A stretch of DNA of 64,000 nucleotides, taken from the NCBI RefSeq assembly GCF_029338195.1, contig NZ_CP119779.1, forward strand, positions 2,046,001-2,110,000, given 5' to 3'. Shown piece after piece: positions 26,236-35,053 of this stretch. Both the position numbers and the translations under genes were made by a program. The notes beneath the pieces were generated by a model. It was given only the letters and a program-made list of their open reading frames with translations. It did not search any database and was not told where the DNA came from. Source of the stretch: Haloarcula litorea (GTDB lineage Archaea > Halobacteriota > Halobacteria > Halobacteriales > Haloarculaceae). Within the stretch, counting starts at the first letter, position 1; every line of letters starts with the position of its first letter.

Positions 26236-27233
26236 GTACTGTCACTCGACGCGTCGAGACCGTCCTTCCGGAAACCGGCTCTCGCGAGTGGTGGGCGCTG
26301 TATCTGCTCGCCCCGATCGTTCTCATCGGTGCGGGCCTCCTCGCATTCCCCACGCTGGTCTACGACTGGTTCATTTGGCAGTACCTCTGGGGACCAGTCG
26401 TCGCCGACGCGGCTGGTCACCCAGTCACACACGAGGGTATTCGCGCTGTCCAGGGTTACAACGCTGTGAATACGGTGACATACCTCGCGGCAGTCGTATA
26501 CAGTCTCCCTGGAATACGAGTGTATCTCGACCAGTTGGATGTCACGTTCGATGCACGCCTTGCGTACGGGTTCGCTCCAATCATTATCGCCGGCGGCGCC
26601 ATGCGAGCTCTTGAGGATATCGGCCTGCTCGGCGACTATGCGGTGTGGTTCATCACGCCATCGATATACTTCGTCATCACCGGTGTCACCGTCATTGTGC
26701 TCGGCGTCGGCGCAGTCGCGCGTGACCGGCATATCGGTTCTATCCCGTCAACGGTCGGCCTCGTCGGGTCGGTGTGGGCTTTCGGTGCCGTAGGGTGGGC
26801 GGTTTGGCATGGTCTCTCGACAGCGACACCGCTCCGCCTGTGGGTCCCTGTGGCAACGACGGGAATTGCTCTCGGAGTGACTGGTTTCTACTACTGGGGA
26901 GCGAATTTCGTCACCATCGCACCCCTTCAGCATCCGATAGTCCTGCTTGCCGTCTTCGGACAAATGTGGGACGCTGCGCAGAACCTCATCGGTGTGACGT
27001 TCTTCGGCTACTCCCCGAAATTAGTCGTGACTAACTTCGTGTACCAAGCCACAAACTTCTCCGGATCGACGTTCGTCCTCAAACTACTCGTGACTCTCGG
27101 CATCGTGTGGTATCTCGCTGATGCGAAAGAGGAGATGAATCATACCTGGTGGTGGATGATAGCGTTCTTCATCGGGGCTATCGGGCTTCCGATGGGTGTC
27201 AGAGGGTCACTCCGAATGATGCTTGGTGTCTAA
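26232..27233 (+). CDS. DUF63 membrane protein
   Basis: 333 residues from the GTG at 26232, which overlaps the previous stop (GTGA). About eight to nine membrane helices. VYDWFIWQYLWGPVVADA is the conserved opening of archaeal DUF63 proteins, and FAPIIIAGGAMRALEDIGLLG the second conserved stretch. Function unknown in all members. Its coupling to copA suggests a membrane function related to metal stress here. It is convergent with the cystathionine lyase-like gene, one base apart. Confidence 0.85.
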   Translation: MSTVTRRVETVLPETGSREWWALYLLAPIVLIGAGLLAFPTLVYDWFIWQYLWGPVVADAAGHPVTHEGIRAVQGYNAVNTVTYLAAVVYSLPGIRVYLDQLDVTFDARLAYGFAPIIIAGGAMRALEDIGLLGDYAVWFITPSIYFVITGVTVIVLGVGAVARDRHIGSIPSTVGLVGSVWAFGAVGWAVWHGLSTATPLRLWVPVATTGIALGVTGFYYWGANFVTIAPLQHPIVLLAVFGQMWDAAQNLIGVTFFGYSPKLVVTNFVYQATNFSGSTFVLKLLVTLGIVWYLADAKEEMNHTWWWMIAFFIGAIGLPMGVRGSLRMMLGV

Positions 27234-27234
27234 C

Positions 27235-28422
27235 TTAGGACTGCATCGCAGCTGTCAGTGCTCGGTCAAGGTCTGCGCGGAGGTCTGCCACGTCTTCGAG
27301 ACCGACACTCACACGGATGAGCCCGTCGGTGATTCCTGCTTCCTGTCGCACTTCACGTGGGACCGACGCGTGGGTCATCGTTGCGGGCTGTTCGATGAGA
27401 CTCTCTACGCCTCCGAGGCTTTCCGCCAGCGTGAATACCTCGGTCGCGGAAACGAGTGTCTCCGCCATCTCCAGGGTACCGTCAAGTTCGAAGCTCAACA
27501 TCCCCCCGAAGTCGTCCATCTGCGTAGCGGCGAGGTCGTGTTGCGGATGGGAATCCAACCCCGGATAGTACACTCGGTCGATAGCCGGATGATCGTTGAG
27601 CCACGCCGCCAGGTCGCGGGCGTTCTCACTGTGTCGGTTCATCCGGACGGAGAGAGTCTTCGTTCCGCGCAGGACGAGGAAGCACGCGAACGGATCCGGC
27701 GTCGCCCCTACGCTGTTCTGGTAGAACCCCAACTGCTCGTCCAGACCCTCGTCGTCGGTTACGAGCGCACCGCCGACAACATCAGAGTGGCCGCCGAGGT
27801 ACTTCGTCAGCGAGTGAGCAACGATATCCGCGCCCAACTCTAAGGGGCGCTGGAGATACGGCGTTGCGAACGTGTTGTCCACAGCACAGAGAGCGCCACG
27901 ATCGTGGGCAATTTCCGCGATGTCCGCTATATCGACGACCTGCATTAGTGGATTCGTGGGCGTCTCGAGCCACACGAGTTCAGTCTCCGGAGAAACTGCC
28001 TCTACGACTGCATCGTGGTCGGTCGTGTCGATGAAGTCGAACGCGAGGTCGTAATCCTCGTAGACCTGCGTGAATAGCCGATGGGTCCCGCCGTAGACGT
28101 CTTCGCCGACCACGACGTGATCGCCTGCTTCGAGCAGATTCAGGACCGTATTGATCGCGGCCATCCCGCTGGCGAACGCCCGCCCGTACGCTCCGCTTTC
28201 GAGGCTGGCGAGGTTCGCTTCCAGTGCCGCCCGCGTCGGGTTGTCGGTCCGTGAGTACTCGTAGCCACGGTGATCGCCGGGCGCGTCCTGGGCGAACGTC
28301 GAGGAGGCGTAGATGGGCGTCATGACTGCGCCGGTATCCGGATCCGGGCGCTGGCCTGCGTGGATCGCCCGCGTGTCGAACCGGCCAGCGTCGTGCATCT
28401 CGTTTCGCTGGTCGTCGCTCAT
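27235..28422 (-). CDS. Cystathionine gamma-lyase/synthase family PLP enzyme
   Basis: 395 residues. Cys/Met metabolism PLP family: the PLP lysine is Lys207 in AHSLTKYLGGHSD; RGYEYSRTDNPTR, YGGTHRLF and SLGGVESLIEQPATMTH are conserved substrate/cofactor motifs. It makes or splits cystathionine. With the CBS/cysteine-synthase-like gene overlapping upstream by four bases, the likely role is the reverse transsulfuration step from cystathionine to cysteine, but gamma-synthase activity cannot be excluded from sequence. Confidence 0.9.
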   Translation of the reverse strand: MSDDQRNEMHDAGRFDTRAIHAGQRPDPDTGAVMTPIYASSTFAQDAPGDHRGYEYSRTDNPTRAALEANLASLESGAYGRAFASGMAAINTVLNLLEAGDHVVVGEDVYGGTHRLFTQVYEDYDLAFDFIDTTDHDAVVEAVSPETELVWLETPTNPLMQVVDIADIAEIAHDRGALCAVDNTFATPYLQRPLELGADIVAHSLTKYLGGHSDVVGGALVTDDEGLDEQLGFYQNSVGATPDPFACFLVLRGTKTLSVRMNRHSENARDLAAWLNDHPAIDRVYYPGLDSHPQHDLAATQMDDFGGMLSFELDGTLEMAETLVSATEVFTLAESLGGVESLIEQPATMTHASVPREVRQEAGITDGLIRVSVGLEDVADLRADLDRALTAAMQS

Positions 28423-29405
28423 GCTTTCCCCTCCCAGGCCTCGAAGGAACCGTAGATATTCTTCGAGAGGTACCGTTCGCTGCCATCGGGAAACACCGTA
28501 ACGACAGCCGGTGCCGAGAGATCGAGTTCATCAGCCGCGGCCTCTTCGGCAACCTCGCGTGCAGCGACGCTCGCCGCACCCGAACTGGAGCCGACGAGAT
28601 GTCCCTCCTCAGCGGCGAGTCGGTTCACTTCGGCATGTGCGTCCCGGTCGCTCACCGTCCGAATGTCGTCGATCGCATCTGGATCGAGCAGCTCGGTCAC
28701 GTCCGGGTCGTGTGTGCCGATGCCTTCGGTCTTGTATGGTGCCTCTTCGCGTTCTCGGTCCAGGAGTTCGCCAAACGTCGAACCCTCCGGTTCGACGGCT
28801 ACGACATGGACATCGGGGACGCGCTCACGCACGGCCCGGGTAATGCCCATCAGCGTCCCGCCGGAACCGACGCCCGCAACAATTGCGCCCACATGCTCGC
28901 CGAGCGTATCGAGGATCTCCTGGCCAGTTGTCTCGTAGTGGGCCTCGACATTCAACGGCGTCGCAAACTGCTGCGGGACGACGGCGTCGTCGCGCCGGTC
29001 GGCGATCTCGTGGGCAGTTTCGGCAGCCTCGCTCATCCCCGCATCACCGGAGACGTGAACGATTTCCGCACCGAGCGCGGCCATCAGTCGTTCTTTCTCC
29101 TCGCTGAATCCGCGGGGAACGACGAAGACCGTCTCGAGGCCGAATCGAGTAGCGGCGATCGCCATTCCGATGCCGGTGTTTCCGGCTGTTGGTTCGACGA
29201 TCGTGCCGCCGGACGGAACGTCGCCGCGTTTGAGGAGTCGTTCGAGGATGTGCTTGCCGATTCGGTCTTTCACGCTCCCGCCGGGATTGAACGTCTCCAG
29301 TTTCGCGTAGACGGAAACGTCGGTGGGCGTCGCGTCGAGTTCGACGATCGGTGTATTACCGATCGTTTCGAGGAGCGATGCGTCGGAGTCGGTGTGACGA
29401 GTCAT
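28419..29405 (-). CDS. Cysteine synthase / cystathionine beta-synthase-like
   Basis: 328 residues, fold-type II PLP enzyme: Lys46 in NPGGSVKDRIG binds PLP, PTAGNTGIGMA holds the substrate carboxylate and GVGSGGTLMG the phosphate. No C-terminal CBS domains, so regulation by S-adenosylmethionine is not expected. Its last four bases overlap the start of the CGL-like gene (ATGA), forming a two-gene operon that could turn homocysteine plus serine into cysteine. Extra cysteine supply is plausible for an organism handling thiophilic metals. Confidence 0.88.
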   Translation of the reverse strand: MTRHTDSDASLLETIGNTPIVELDATPTDVSVYAKLETFNPGGSVKDRIGKHILERLLKRGDVPSGGTIVEPTAGNTGIGMAIAATRFGLETVFVVPRGFSEEKERLMAALGAEIVHVSGDAGMSEAAETAHEIADRRDDAVVPQQFATPLNVEAHYETTGQEILDTLGEHVGAIVAGVGSGGTLMGITRAVRERVPDVHVVAVEPEGSTFGELLDREREEAPYKTEGIGTHDPDVTELLDPDAIDDIRTVSDRDAHAEVNRLAAEEGHLVGSSSGAASVAAREVAEEAAADELDLSAPAVVTVFPDGSERYLSKNIYGSFEAWEGKA

Positions 29406-29773
29406 ATCTCTGGGTCATGTGGGGCAATCTGTGGCCGGTACGTTCGCTGACGGCAATCCGTCAACAACAGCGACGGCCCGAAGACCCAGCGCAGAAACAG
29501 TCCGCGAGGATAGTAGTGCGAGAGTGCAGTCGCTGTGTCACCCGCCGCTGCCGGCGGGACGCCGAGCCGTGGTCGTGGGCACGCCGTGATGGGACCGACA
29601 CGGCGGTCCCCTCGACCGATGGGGCTCGCCTCATACGAAGGACTATGAGACGCTGTCTTTTGTGGTTTCCTCTTTGGAACTGAAAGTCAGCACCGCCGTC
29701 GTGCCCGAATCCGTTCTCAATACGCAGGAAAGGTCGACGTACAATAGATACCCCCGCCCCAAGTGACGAACAT
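29406..29773. other. Gene-free divergent intergenic region
   Basis: 368 bases with no convincing gene. It holds a GC-rich hairpin (CCCGCCG-CTGC-CGGCGGG, 29541-29558) and, near the right end, a TATA-like TACAATAG (29741-29748) placed 26-33 bases before the DUF411 gene. Confidence 0.5.
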
Positions 29774-30268
29774 ATGGAACGGGCCGTAACTCGTCGCGGA
29801 CTACTACGGGTCGGTGCCACGACAGTCGCACTCGGAATCGCCGGCTGTTTAGGATCATCGAGTGAGGACGAGTGGGATATCGAGGGAACGCTGGCAGTGA
29901 CGAACGCTCAGCAATACAGTTCACCAGGCTGTAGCTGTTGTGGACGATATGCGTCGTATCTTCGGGACCATCTCGACACGACCCTCGGGGAAACCGAAAC
30001 CGAGGACGTAACGGCTCTCAAGCGCCAACACGGTATCCCATCGGATTTACAGAGCTGTCACACACTCGTCCTCGACGAGTACGTCGTCGAAGGACACGTC
30101 CCTGTCGAGATTATCGCGACAATGCTCGATGAAGAGCCGGCAGTCGACGGCATCGCGTTGCCCGGGATGCCGGCCGGTTCGCCGGGGATGGGCGGGACGA
30201 AGTCCGACACATTCACCGTCTACAAACTCGGCGGCGGAAAGACAGGTGACGTGTACACCGAAATCTGA
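29774..30268 (+). CDS. DUF411 copper-binding lipoprotein (CopG-like)
   Basis: 164 residues. Twin-arginine motif TRRGLLRVG and lipobox IAGC (Cys25) predict an exported, membrane-anchored protein. The DUF411 core follows: YSSPGCSCCGRYASYL (Cys53, Cys55, Cys56) and LQSCHTLVLDEYVVEGHVP (Cys95). DUF411/CopG proteins bind copper and are thought to act in copper tolerance, in bacteria in the periplasm. Leaderless promoter at 29741-29748. Standalone, in the centre of the copper block. Confidence 0.92.
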   Translation: MERAVTRRGLLRVGATTVALGIAGCLGSSSEDEWDIEGTLAVTNAQQYSSPGCSCCGRYASYLRDHLDTTLGETETEDVTALKRQHGIPSDLQSCHTLVLDEYVVEGHVPVEIIATMLDEEPAVDGIALPGMPAGSPGMGGTKSDTFTVYKLGGGKTGDVYTEI

Positions 30269-30445
30269 GAGTGGTCTCAATTCAAGGTTTGAAAGCTAAT
30301 CAGGGCAGACTATGAGAAAGAAGCGGCAACTGATAGTAGCCGCGTACAAAAGATCGAGGATAGCTCCAGTGAACAGGCATAGCAATCCATCAACTCGAGT
30401 AGGAGGTACCACTATTCTTGACATCCCAGCGGAGAACACTGCTAC

Positions 30446-31510
30446 ATGAATAGTTTAGAACTGGCGCTTCGCCTGAGCGCCGGCCTCTTGCTCATTCTCG
30501 CGAATGGATTCTTCGTTGCGATCGAATTCGCTCTGACCCGTGTTCGACAGTATCCACAGTCTGAATTCGACGTCCCGGGCCTCCAGCGGGCCTGGGAAAT
30601 GACACAGGACCTCGAAATCTATCTCACGAGTTGCCAGGTCGGCATCTCTGCGACCAGTATTGCTGTCGGCATCGTCGCAGAACCGGCGTTGGCTGCGTTG
30701 ATCGATCCAGTCTTCGAGAATACACTTCTGACATCGATCGGGGCAGGTGGTATCGTCGCGTTCGTAATCATCAACCTGCTCCATCTGACCCACGGCGAAC
30801 AGACGCCCACGTATCTCGGGGTCGAACGGACGAAATTCGTCGCTCGATACGGTGCGACCCCCCTCTACTGGTTTGCCAAGCTGCTTTACCCGGTAATCGT
30901 GATCGGAGACAGCGTCGCTAAATGGACGCTTGGACTTTTCGGCGTTGAAATGACCGGTGCCTGGCTCGAAACCGAAACCGACCGGGTCGAATCGCGGGCA
31001 GACCTCCGACACCGACTCGGATCCTTGCTTGACCGTGGAGGCCTCTCCGAAGAGCGCAAAGAAGAGGTCATCAACGCCTTCACTGTTGGCGAACGACCCG
31101 TCAACGAGATTATGACCGATTATGAAGACGTTATTTTCCTCTCGACAGCCGTCTCTGTGCAGAAAAACCTCGATCGAATCGGAACGAGTCCCCACACGCG
31201 ATTTCCTCTTATCGGTGACGGCCCCACCGATTACAGGGGTATCGTCTATGCCCCTGCAGTTGTCGATCGGATCAACGAACTCCAACGTGGCGAGGTCACG
31301 TTTGAAGACATCGCTGCCCCACCGATGACGCTTCAAGCAGATACCCTCATCAGCGATGCCGTCAACCAGTTTCAGGACGAACACCAGGAGCTCGCACTCG
31401 TGTATGATGAGGACGAAGAGAACGTCGTCGGACTGATCACTGCGACGGACGCTCTCGAAGCGGTGATGGGTGAGATCAGAGATCCCCTCGATATCAGACT
31501 CCAGGAATGA
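30446..31510 (+). CDS. CNNM/CorC-family transporter (DUF21 + CBS)
   Basis: 354 residues. An N-terminal DUF21 membrane domain (three to four helices to about 165; LILANGFFVAIEFALTRVR, LTSCQVGISATSIAVG) is followed by a CBS pair (about 215-350; MTDYEDVIFLSTAVSVQKNL, LALVYDEDEENVVGLITATD). Proteins of this class (CorC, CNNM, formerly hemolysin-like) transport or regulate Mg2+ or Co2+. The usual C-terminal CorC_HlyC domain is absent, as in shorter archaeal members. Monocistronic. Confidence 0.88.
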   Translation: MNSLELALRLSAGLLLILANGFFVAIEFALTRVRQYPQSEFDVPGLQRAWEMTQDLEIYLTSCQVGISATSIAVGIVAEPALAALIDPVFENTLLTSIGAGGIVAFVIINLLHLTHGEQTPTYLGVERTKFVARYGATPLYWFAKLLYPVIVIGDSVAKWTLGLFGVEMTGAWLETETDRVESRADLRHRLGSLLDRGGLSEERKEEVINAFTVGERPVNEIMTDYEDVIFLSTAVSVQKNLDRIGTSPHTRFPLIGDGPTDYRGIVYAPAVVDRINELQRGEVTFEDIAAPPMTLQADTLISDAVNQFQDEHQELALVYDEDEENVVGLITATDALEAVMGEIRDPLDIRLQE

Positions 31511-31734
31511 CGAACCATTCACAGTGAAACGGTCTGACCGCGTGAGTCGATCCTTGTTTGCTGGATGACTCCTGCTATGAGATGCGCACTCTGCATCCTG
31601 TCTGTCTCCAATAAATATAGTTGACAACCGACAATCTATCGAGCGAATTAGGACTCGGAACTTCATGATTGATAGATCACTGGGAGTGAACACCTGGTCA
31701 AGATACTTTGGGATGCCAGTCGACAGCCTGAACG

Positions 31735-32106
31735 ATGATTCGACGACTCCTCCACGACCTCGGATATACGCTCGCGTATGTCCTTTTCCTCGGCGCGAAT
31801 ACGCCGGAATCGGTTGTCACCCGCCTTCGCGTTGCGTATCGCCTCGTCGGTGTCCGGATCGTCGAGACGCCACAGGTCGATTCGGTCGAACGGACGATCT
31901 TCCTGTGTCCGTACCGAAATCTGGGCGCCACCTGGTTCGGGGAGAAGTGGATCTGTCACGACATCCTGGACCGCGTTGACGACGGCTACGTGACGTATCT
32001 CCGACGGCACAAGGGAATCGACTACCAGCGTCCTCGCGGGTGTGCCGACCTCGTGTACTGCGACGAATCCGAGTACTGCTATTCGGAGGTTTCCGAGCTC
32101 GAGTAG
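31735..32106 (+). CDS. Cys-containing protein of unknown function
   Basis: 123 residues. One possible N-terminal amphipathic helix, then FLCPYRNLGATWFGEKWICHD and CADLVYCDESEYCYSEV: five cysteines with spacing suggesting a bound metal or Fe-S cluster. Ends eight bases before the methyltransferase gene, so the two form an operon. I recognise no named family. Confidence 0.6.
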   Translation: MIRRLLHDLGYTLAYVLFLGANTPESVVTRLRVAYRLVGVRIVETPQVDSVERTIFLCPYRNLGATWFGEKWICHDILDRVDDGYVTYLRRHKGIDYQRPRGCADLVYCDESEYCYSEVSELE

Positions 32107-32113
32107 GTGGCCG

Positions 32114-32995
32114 ATGGACCAGAGTACGCTCCGCGATCGAATCACCGACCAGTTCTCCTACCGCGGCGAGCGAGCCGATATCTGGCGGGCCTTCGATATC
32201 CTGCTCGACACTGACGAGTTCCTCAATCTCGGTTACTCGGAGTGGTACCAGCCACATATTATCGGCTCGAGTCAGCGCCGCCTCGTCACAGAAGTCGGCT
32301 CGACAGTCGCGTCGTACCTACCCGCAACGGACGGAGTGCGACTTCTCGATGTCGGCTGCGGTCGAGGTGGTCCAGCACTCCACCTCTCCGATCGGTTCGG
32401 CTTCCACGTCACTGGTGTCGACCTCGTTCCGTACAACATCCGGATGGCAACCGAGAACGCACGCGATACGCACCTCGATTCAGAGTTCGTCGTCGGTGAC
32501 GCGACACAACTCCCGTTCACGAGGGACTCGTTTGCCGCGTGTACGGCAATCGATGCGCTCGTATACCTCCCCGACCGGAATCGCGTTTTCGCTACAGCCG
32601 CAGATACCCTCGAATCCGAGGGGGTTCTCGTAGTCTCCGATCTTGTGATGCAATCCGATGTGACTGAAACGGAACGGAGATTGGTCGATTCATTTGCGGA
32701 TGCATGGGATATGCCGTCCTTGGGTACTGTTGAAGGATACAAAGCCGCTCTCGACGAGGCGAGTTTTGAGCTCAAAGCGGTCGAAGATATCACGAAACAC
32801 AGCGTCGGACGCTTCCGAAAGTGGACAACGCTGTACCTCCGGCTACTCACGAGCCCGCTCCGGGCTCTCATTGAACGACTGTTGGGAGCGTATGATCTCG
32901 ATCCCGCAGTGATTACTGAGCAGGTGAGGAAGGCTCACCACGCGCTGCCGTTCCTGCGGCACGTTATTTTCGTTGCGGAAATAGAGGCCACTTGA
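32114..32995 (+). CDS. Class I SAM-dependent methyltransferase
   Basis: 293 residues from ATG 32114. Motif I is LLDVGCGRGGPALHLSDRFGFHVTGVDL, motif II/III DATQLPFTRDSFAACTAIDAL, all typical of UbiE/Coq5-like small-molecule methyltransferases. Substrate unknown: the tail with FLRHVIFVAEIE is like sterol/quinone methyltransferases of the family. It follows the Cys-containing gene by eight bases, which may act in the same modification. Confidence 0.85.
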   Translation: MDQSTLRDRITDQFSYRGERADIWRAFDILLDTDEFLNLGYSEWYQPHIIGSSQRRLVTEVGSTVASYLPATDGVRLLDVGCGRGGPALHLSDRFGFHVTGVDLVPYNIRMATENARDTHLDSEFVVGDATQLPFTRDSFAACTAIDALVYLPDRNRVFATAADTLESEGVLVVSDLVMQSDVTETERRLVDSFADAWDMPSLGTVEGYKAALDEASFELKAVEDITKHSVGRFRKWTTLYLRLLTSPLRALIERLLGAYDLDPAVITEQVRKAHHALPFLRHVIFVAEIEAT

Positions 32996-33344
32996 CTGCT
33001 ACTCACACGGCGCGAGAAAGAATCGAATCGTCATGTCGACGCTTGAGCATCCACGGACTTGGATGGACCTGTGGGATCTTCACTGCCCGTGATTGTCGTG
33101 TGTTGGATCGTGACCCATAGATTTAGAATTGGTCCAGACTCTAGCATTTATAGAGGATACAGATAGGAATCCGTTGGTATGCTCGAACGATAGTTCGATA
33201 TTGTGAGGTACTAATCCTTGATTCCGGGGTCGGGCAAGCCAAACCATGCAGCACGGCTCAAATCGCTCAGTATCTCGACTTTGGATTACTAAGAACAAAT
33301 TGCTTGTTTCAGGCCCTCGTACGTATGATGTGGGGTGAAACTAA
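32996..33344. other. Gene-free stretch before the YHS gene
   Basis: 349 bases. A 72-codon minus-strand frame exists (33080-33298) but lacks acidic composition and a promoter; I do not call it. The region must include the promoter of the YHS/Lrp-TRASH cluster. Confidence 0.4.
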
Positions 33345-33485
33345 ATGGCAACTGACCCAGTCTGTGGAATGGATGTCGATGAAAAGGATGCGGTAGCCAC
33401 AGCTGAGTACGACGGTCAGACGTACTACTTCTGTGCCGAGGGCTGCAAGGAGACGTTTACCTCGACACCGGAGGAGTACGTCTAA
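33345..33485 (+). CDS. Tiny YHS-domain metal-binding protein
   Basis: 46 residues, too short for usual gene finders. It is a complete YHS domain: DPVCGMDVDEKDAV, then TYYFCAEGCKETF, with Cys in CGM and the pair C-x3-C. YHS/TRASH-like domains bind copper or other soft metals. The ATG sits at 33345 and the stop at 33483. It precedes the Lrp-TRASH regulator by 81 bases and the YHS-MaoC gene follows, suggesting a common metal-linked cluster. Confidence 0.85.
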   Translation: MATDPVCGMDVDEKDAVATAEYDGQTYYFCAEGCKETFTSTPEEYV

Positions 33486-33566
33486 CCGTCACACCCCACA
33501 CCTGCGTCATAGCTCCCCCCACGCCCACCCCGTTCCCCCGATCCCTTACCCCCATTCCACCTTTCG

Positions 33567-34160
33567 ATGGCCCAATCAGAAATTGACGACACGGATCGCG
33601 AAATCCTTCGTTTCTTAGCGGAGAACGCGAGACGACCATACAGCACTATTGCTGAGGCAGTAAATCTTTCAGCCCCGTCCGTTTCAGCACGCGTCCGTCA
33701 ACTGGAGCAAGAAGGTGTCATTCGTCGATTCAGCGTCGATCTCGACCTCACACAGTACGAAAACCGGATACACGTCATGGTGCGGCTCCAGTCTGAACTC
33801 GGGAAGACAGATTCACTTCGAGAATCGATCCTCGAGACCTCATACGTCGAACACGTATTCACAACTGCTGAGGGCGAGATCGTGGTTGTTGCGACACCGC
33901 CACGGACTTCGATCGGAAACTGGGTGCAGCAAAGTCTACCACTGAGTGACGTGCGGAGTTACGACGTGCAACTGCTGTCGAGCGCCACCCGTTCAGCCTA
34001 TTCCAACGGAACTGAATCCGTACTTACGTGCGCACACTGTGGAACCACTGTCGGCGAAGATGGACTAGCTACCCGCGTTGGTGGGTCACTCCAGCAGTTC
34101 TGTTGCAAAGGCTGCGAGACCGCGTTCAAAGGAGAGCACGAGAAGCCCCAAGAAAAGTAG
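33567..34160 (+). CDS. Second Lrp-type regulator with TRASH domain
   Basis: 197 residues, same architecture as the regulator at 22706-23296: AsnC winged helix (about 5-62, DREILRFLAENARRPYSTIAEAVNL), middle domain, and TRASH with Cys155, Cys158, Cys179, Cys180, Cys183 (CAHCGT, FCCKGC). The DNA-recognition helix region differs (APSVSARVRQLEQEG versus GPAVSDRVNRLQEAG), so target sites may differ. It ends 12 bases before the YHS-MaoC gene and probably controls it. The effector may be copper or another soft metal. Confidence 0.92.
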   Translation: MAQSEIDDTDREILRFLAENARRPYSTIAEAVNLSAPSVSARVRQLEQEGVIRRFSVDLDLTQYENRIHVMVRLQSELGKTDSLRESILETSYVEHVFTTAEGEIVVVATPPRTSIGNWVQQSLPLSDVRSYDVQLLSSATRSAYSNGTESVLTCAHCGTTVGEDGLATRVGGSLQQFCCKGCETAFKGEHEKPQEK

Positions 34161-34172
34161 AATCACAGATCA

Positions 34173-34811
34173 ATGCCTGTTGACCCCGTCTGTGGGATGG
34201 AAGTCTCACAGGAAACCGCCGAACCGACTATCGAACACGACGACGAAGTGTATCACTTCTGCTCGGAAGACTGTCGAGCGTTGTTTGAAGAAGTTCCTGA
34301 GAAGTACACCGAAACGCCACATCCGCATCTCGTTGAATCGGGAGGAATGACGCTCCCCCGAGTGCCATACGGTCGAGCCACTGGAGAGTTCGATCTCTCG
34401 ATTACCGACCCGTCTTCACTTAGCACGGGAGATAGCGTTCGCTTTTCGAAGACGATCACAGACGAGGATGTCAGGAAATTCGCAGAGGCGACCGGGGATA
34501 CAAACGCGGTCCACCTCAACGAAACATTCGCTGAAAAGACCCGGTTTGGCCACCGTATCGCTCATGGAACGCTCGTCTCGGGAATGATTAGTGCTGCACT
34601 CGCGTGTTTCCCCGGAGTCACGATATATGTTTCACAGAGCTTGGAGTTTCGCCGACCAGTCAGCATTGATGACACCCTGACGGCCCGATGTGAAATCACC
34701 GACGTTCTCGACACCGACCGATACGAACTTCTAACACAGATCGAAAATCAGAGTGGGAAAGCTGTTCTCGATGGGTCGGCTACGGTACTGATCGATCCGC
34801 TACCGGGCTGA
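34173..34811 (+). CDS. YHS-MaoC fusion protein
   Basis: 212 residues. Residues 3-46 form a YHS domain (DPVCGMEVSQE, Cys7; YHFCSEDCRALF, Cys30 and Cys34). From about 70 a hot-dog (R)-enoyl-CoA hydratase/MaoC domain follows, with the catalytic pair Asp109 and His114 in TGDTNAVHLNETFA and the loop GHRIAHGTLVSGM. MaoC hydratases act on acyl-CoA thioesters (for example PhaJ in polyhydroxyalkanoate synthesis). A metal-binding domain in front of a hydratase, in an operon with a TRASH sensor, suggests metal-controlled or metal-delivered activity; the physiological reaction is unknown. Confidence 0.88.
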   Translation: MPVDPVCGMEVSQETAEPTIEHDDEVYHFCSEDCRALFEEVPEKYTETPHPHLVESGGMTLPRVPYGRATGEFDLSITDPSSLSTGDSVRFSKTITDEDVRKFAEATGDTNAVHLNETFAEKTRFGHRIAHGTLVSGMISAALACFPGVTIYVSQSLEFRRPVSIDDTLTARCEITDVLDTDRYELLTQIENQSGKAVLDGSATVLIDPLPG

Positions 34812-35053
34812 ATCCATCGAAGTTGTGCTGTAGATCACGGCGATATTATCGGCACTATCGTTTGACATCAGCTTTAGAATAACCTGAAGTACCCCTCTTA
34901 TTAGAGGACTGTCTAGTTCAATAAGCCCGAAAATCGCGGCTATCACAGGGGTAATGCGAATGAAATACTACTATCCAGTGTCGCGTTGACAGTGTCGTTT
35001 TGGATTTGAAAGAGTAATCGCGGTGAATTAAGAGCGTGTACATTTAGCTGACT

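Noticed and set aside
30455-31693. 412-codon minus-strand frame opposite the CNNM/CorC gene
   Set aside because: Shadow of a well-supported gene.
34901-34935. GGACTGTCTAGTTCAATAAG stretch that looked like an insertion-sequence end
   Set aside because: No matching inverted copy, duplication or transposase found nearby.
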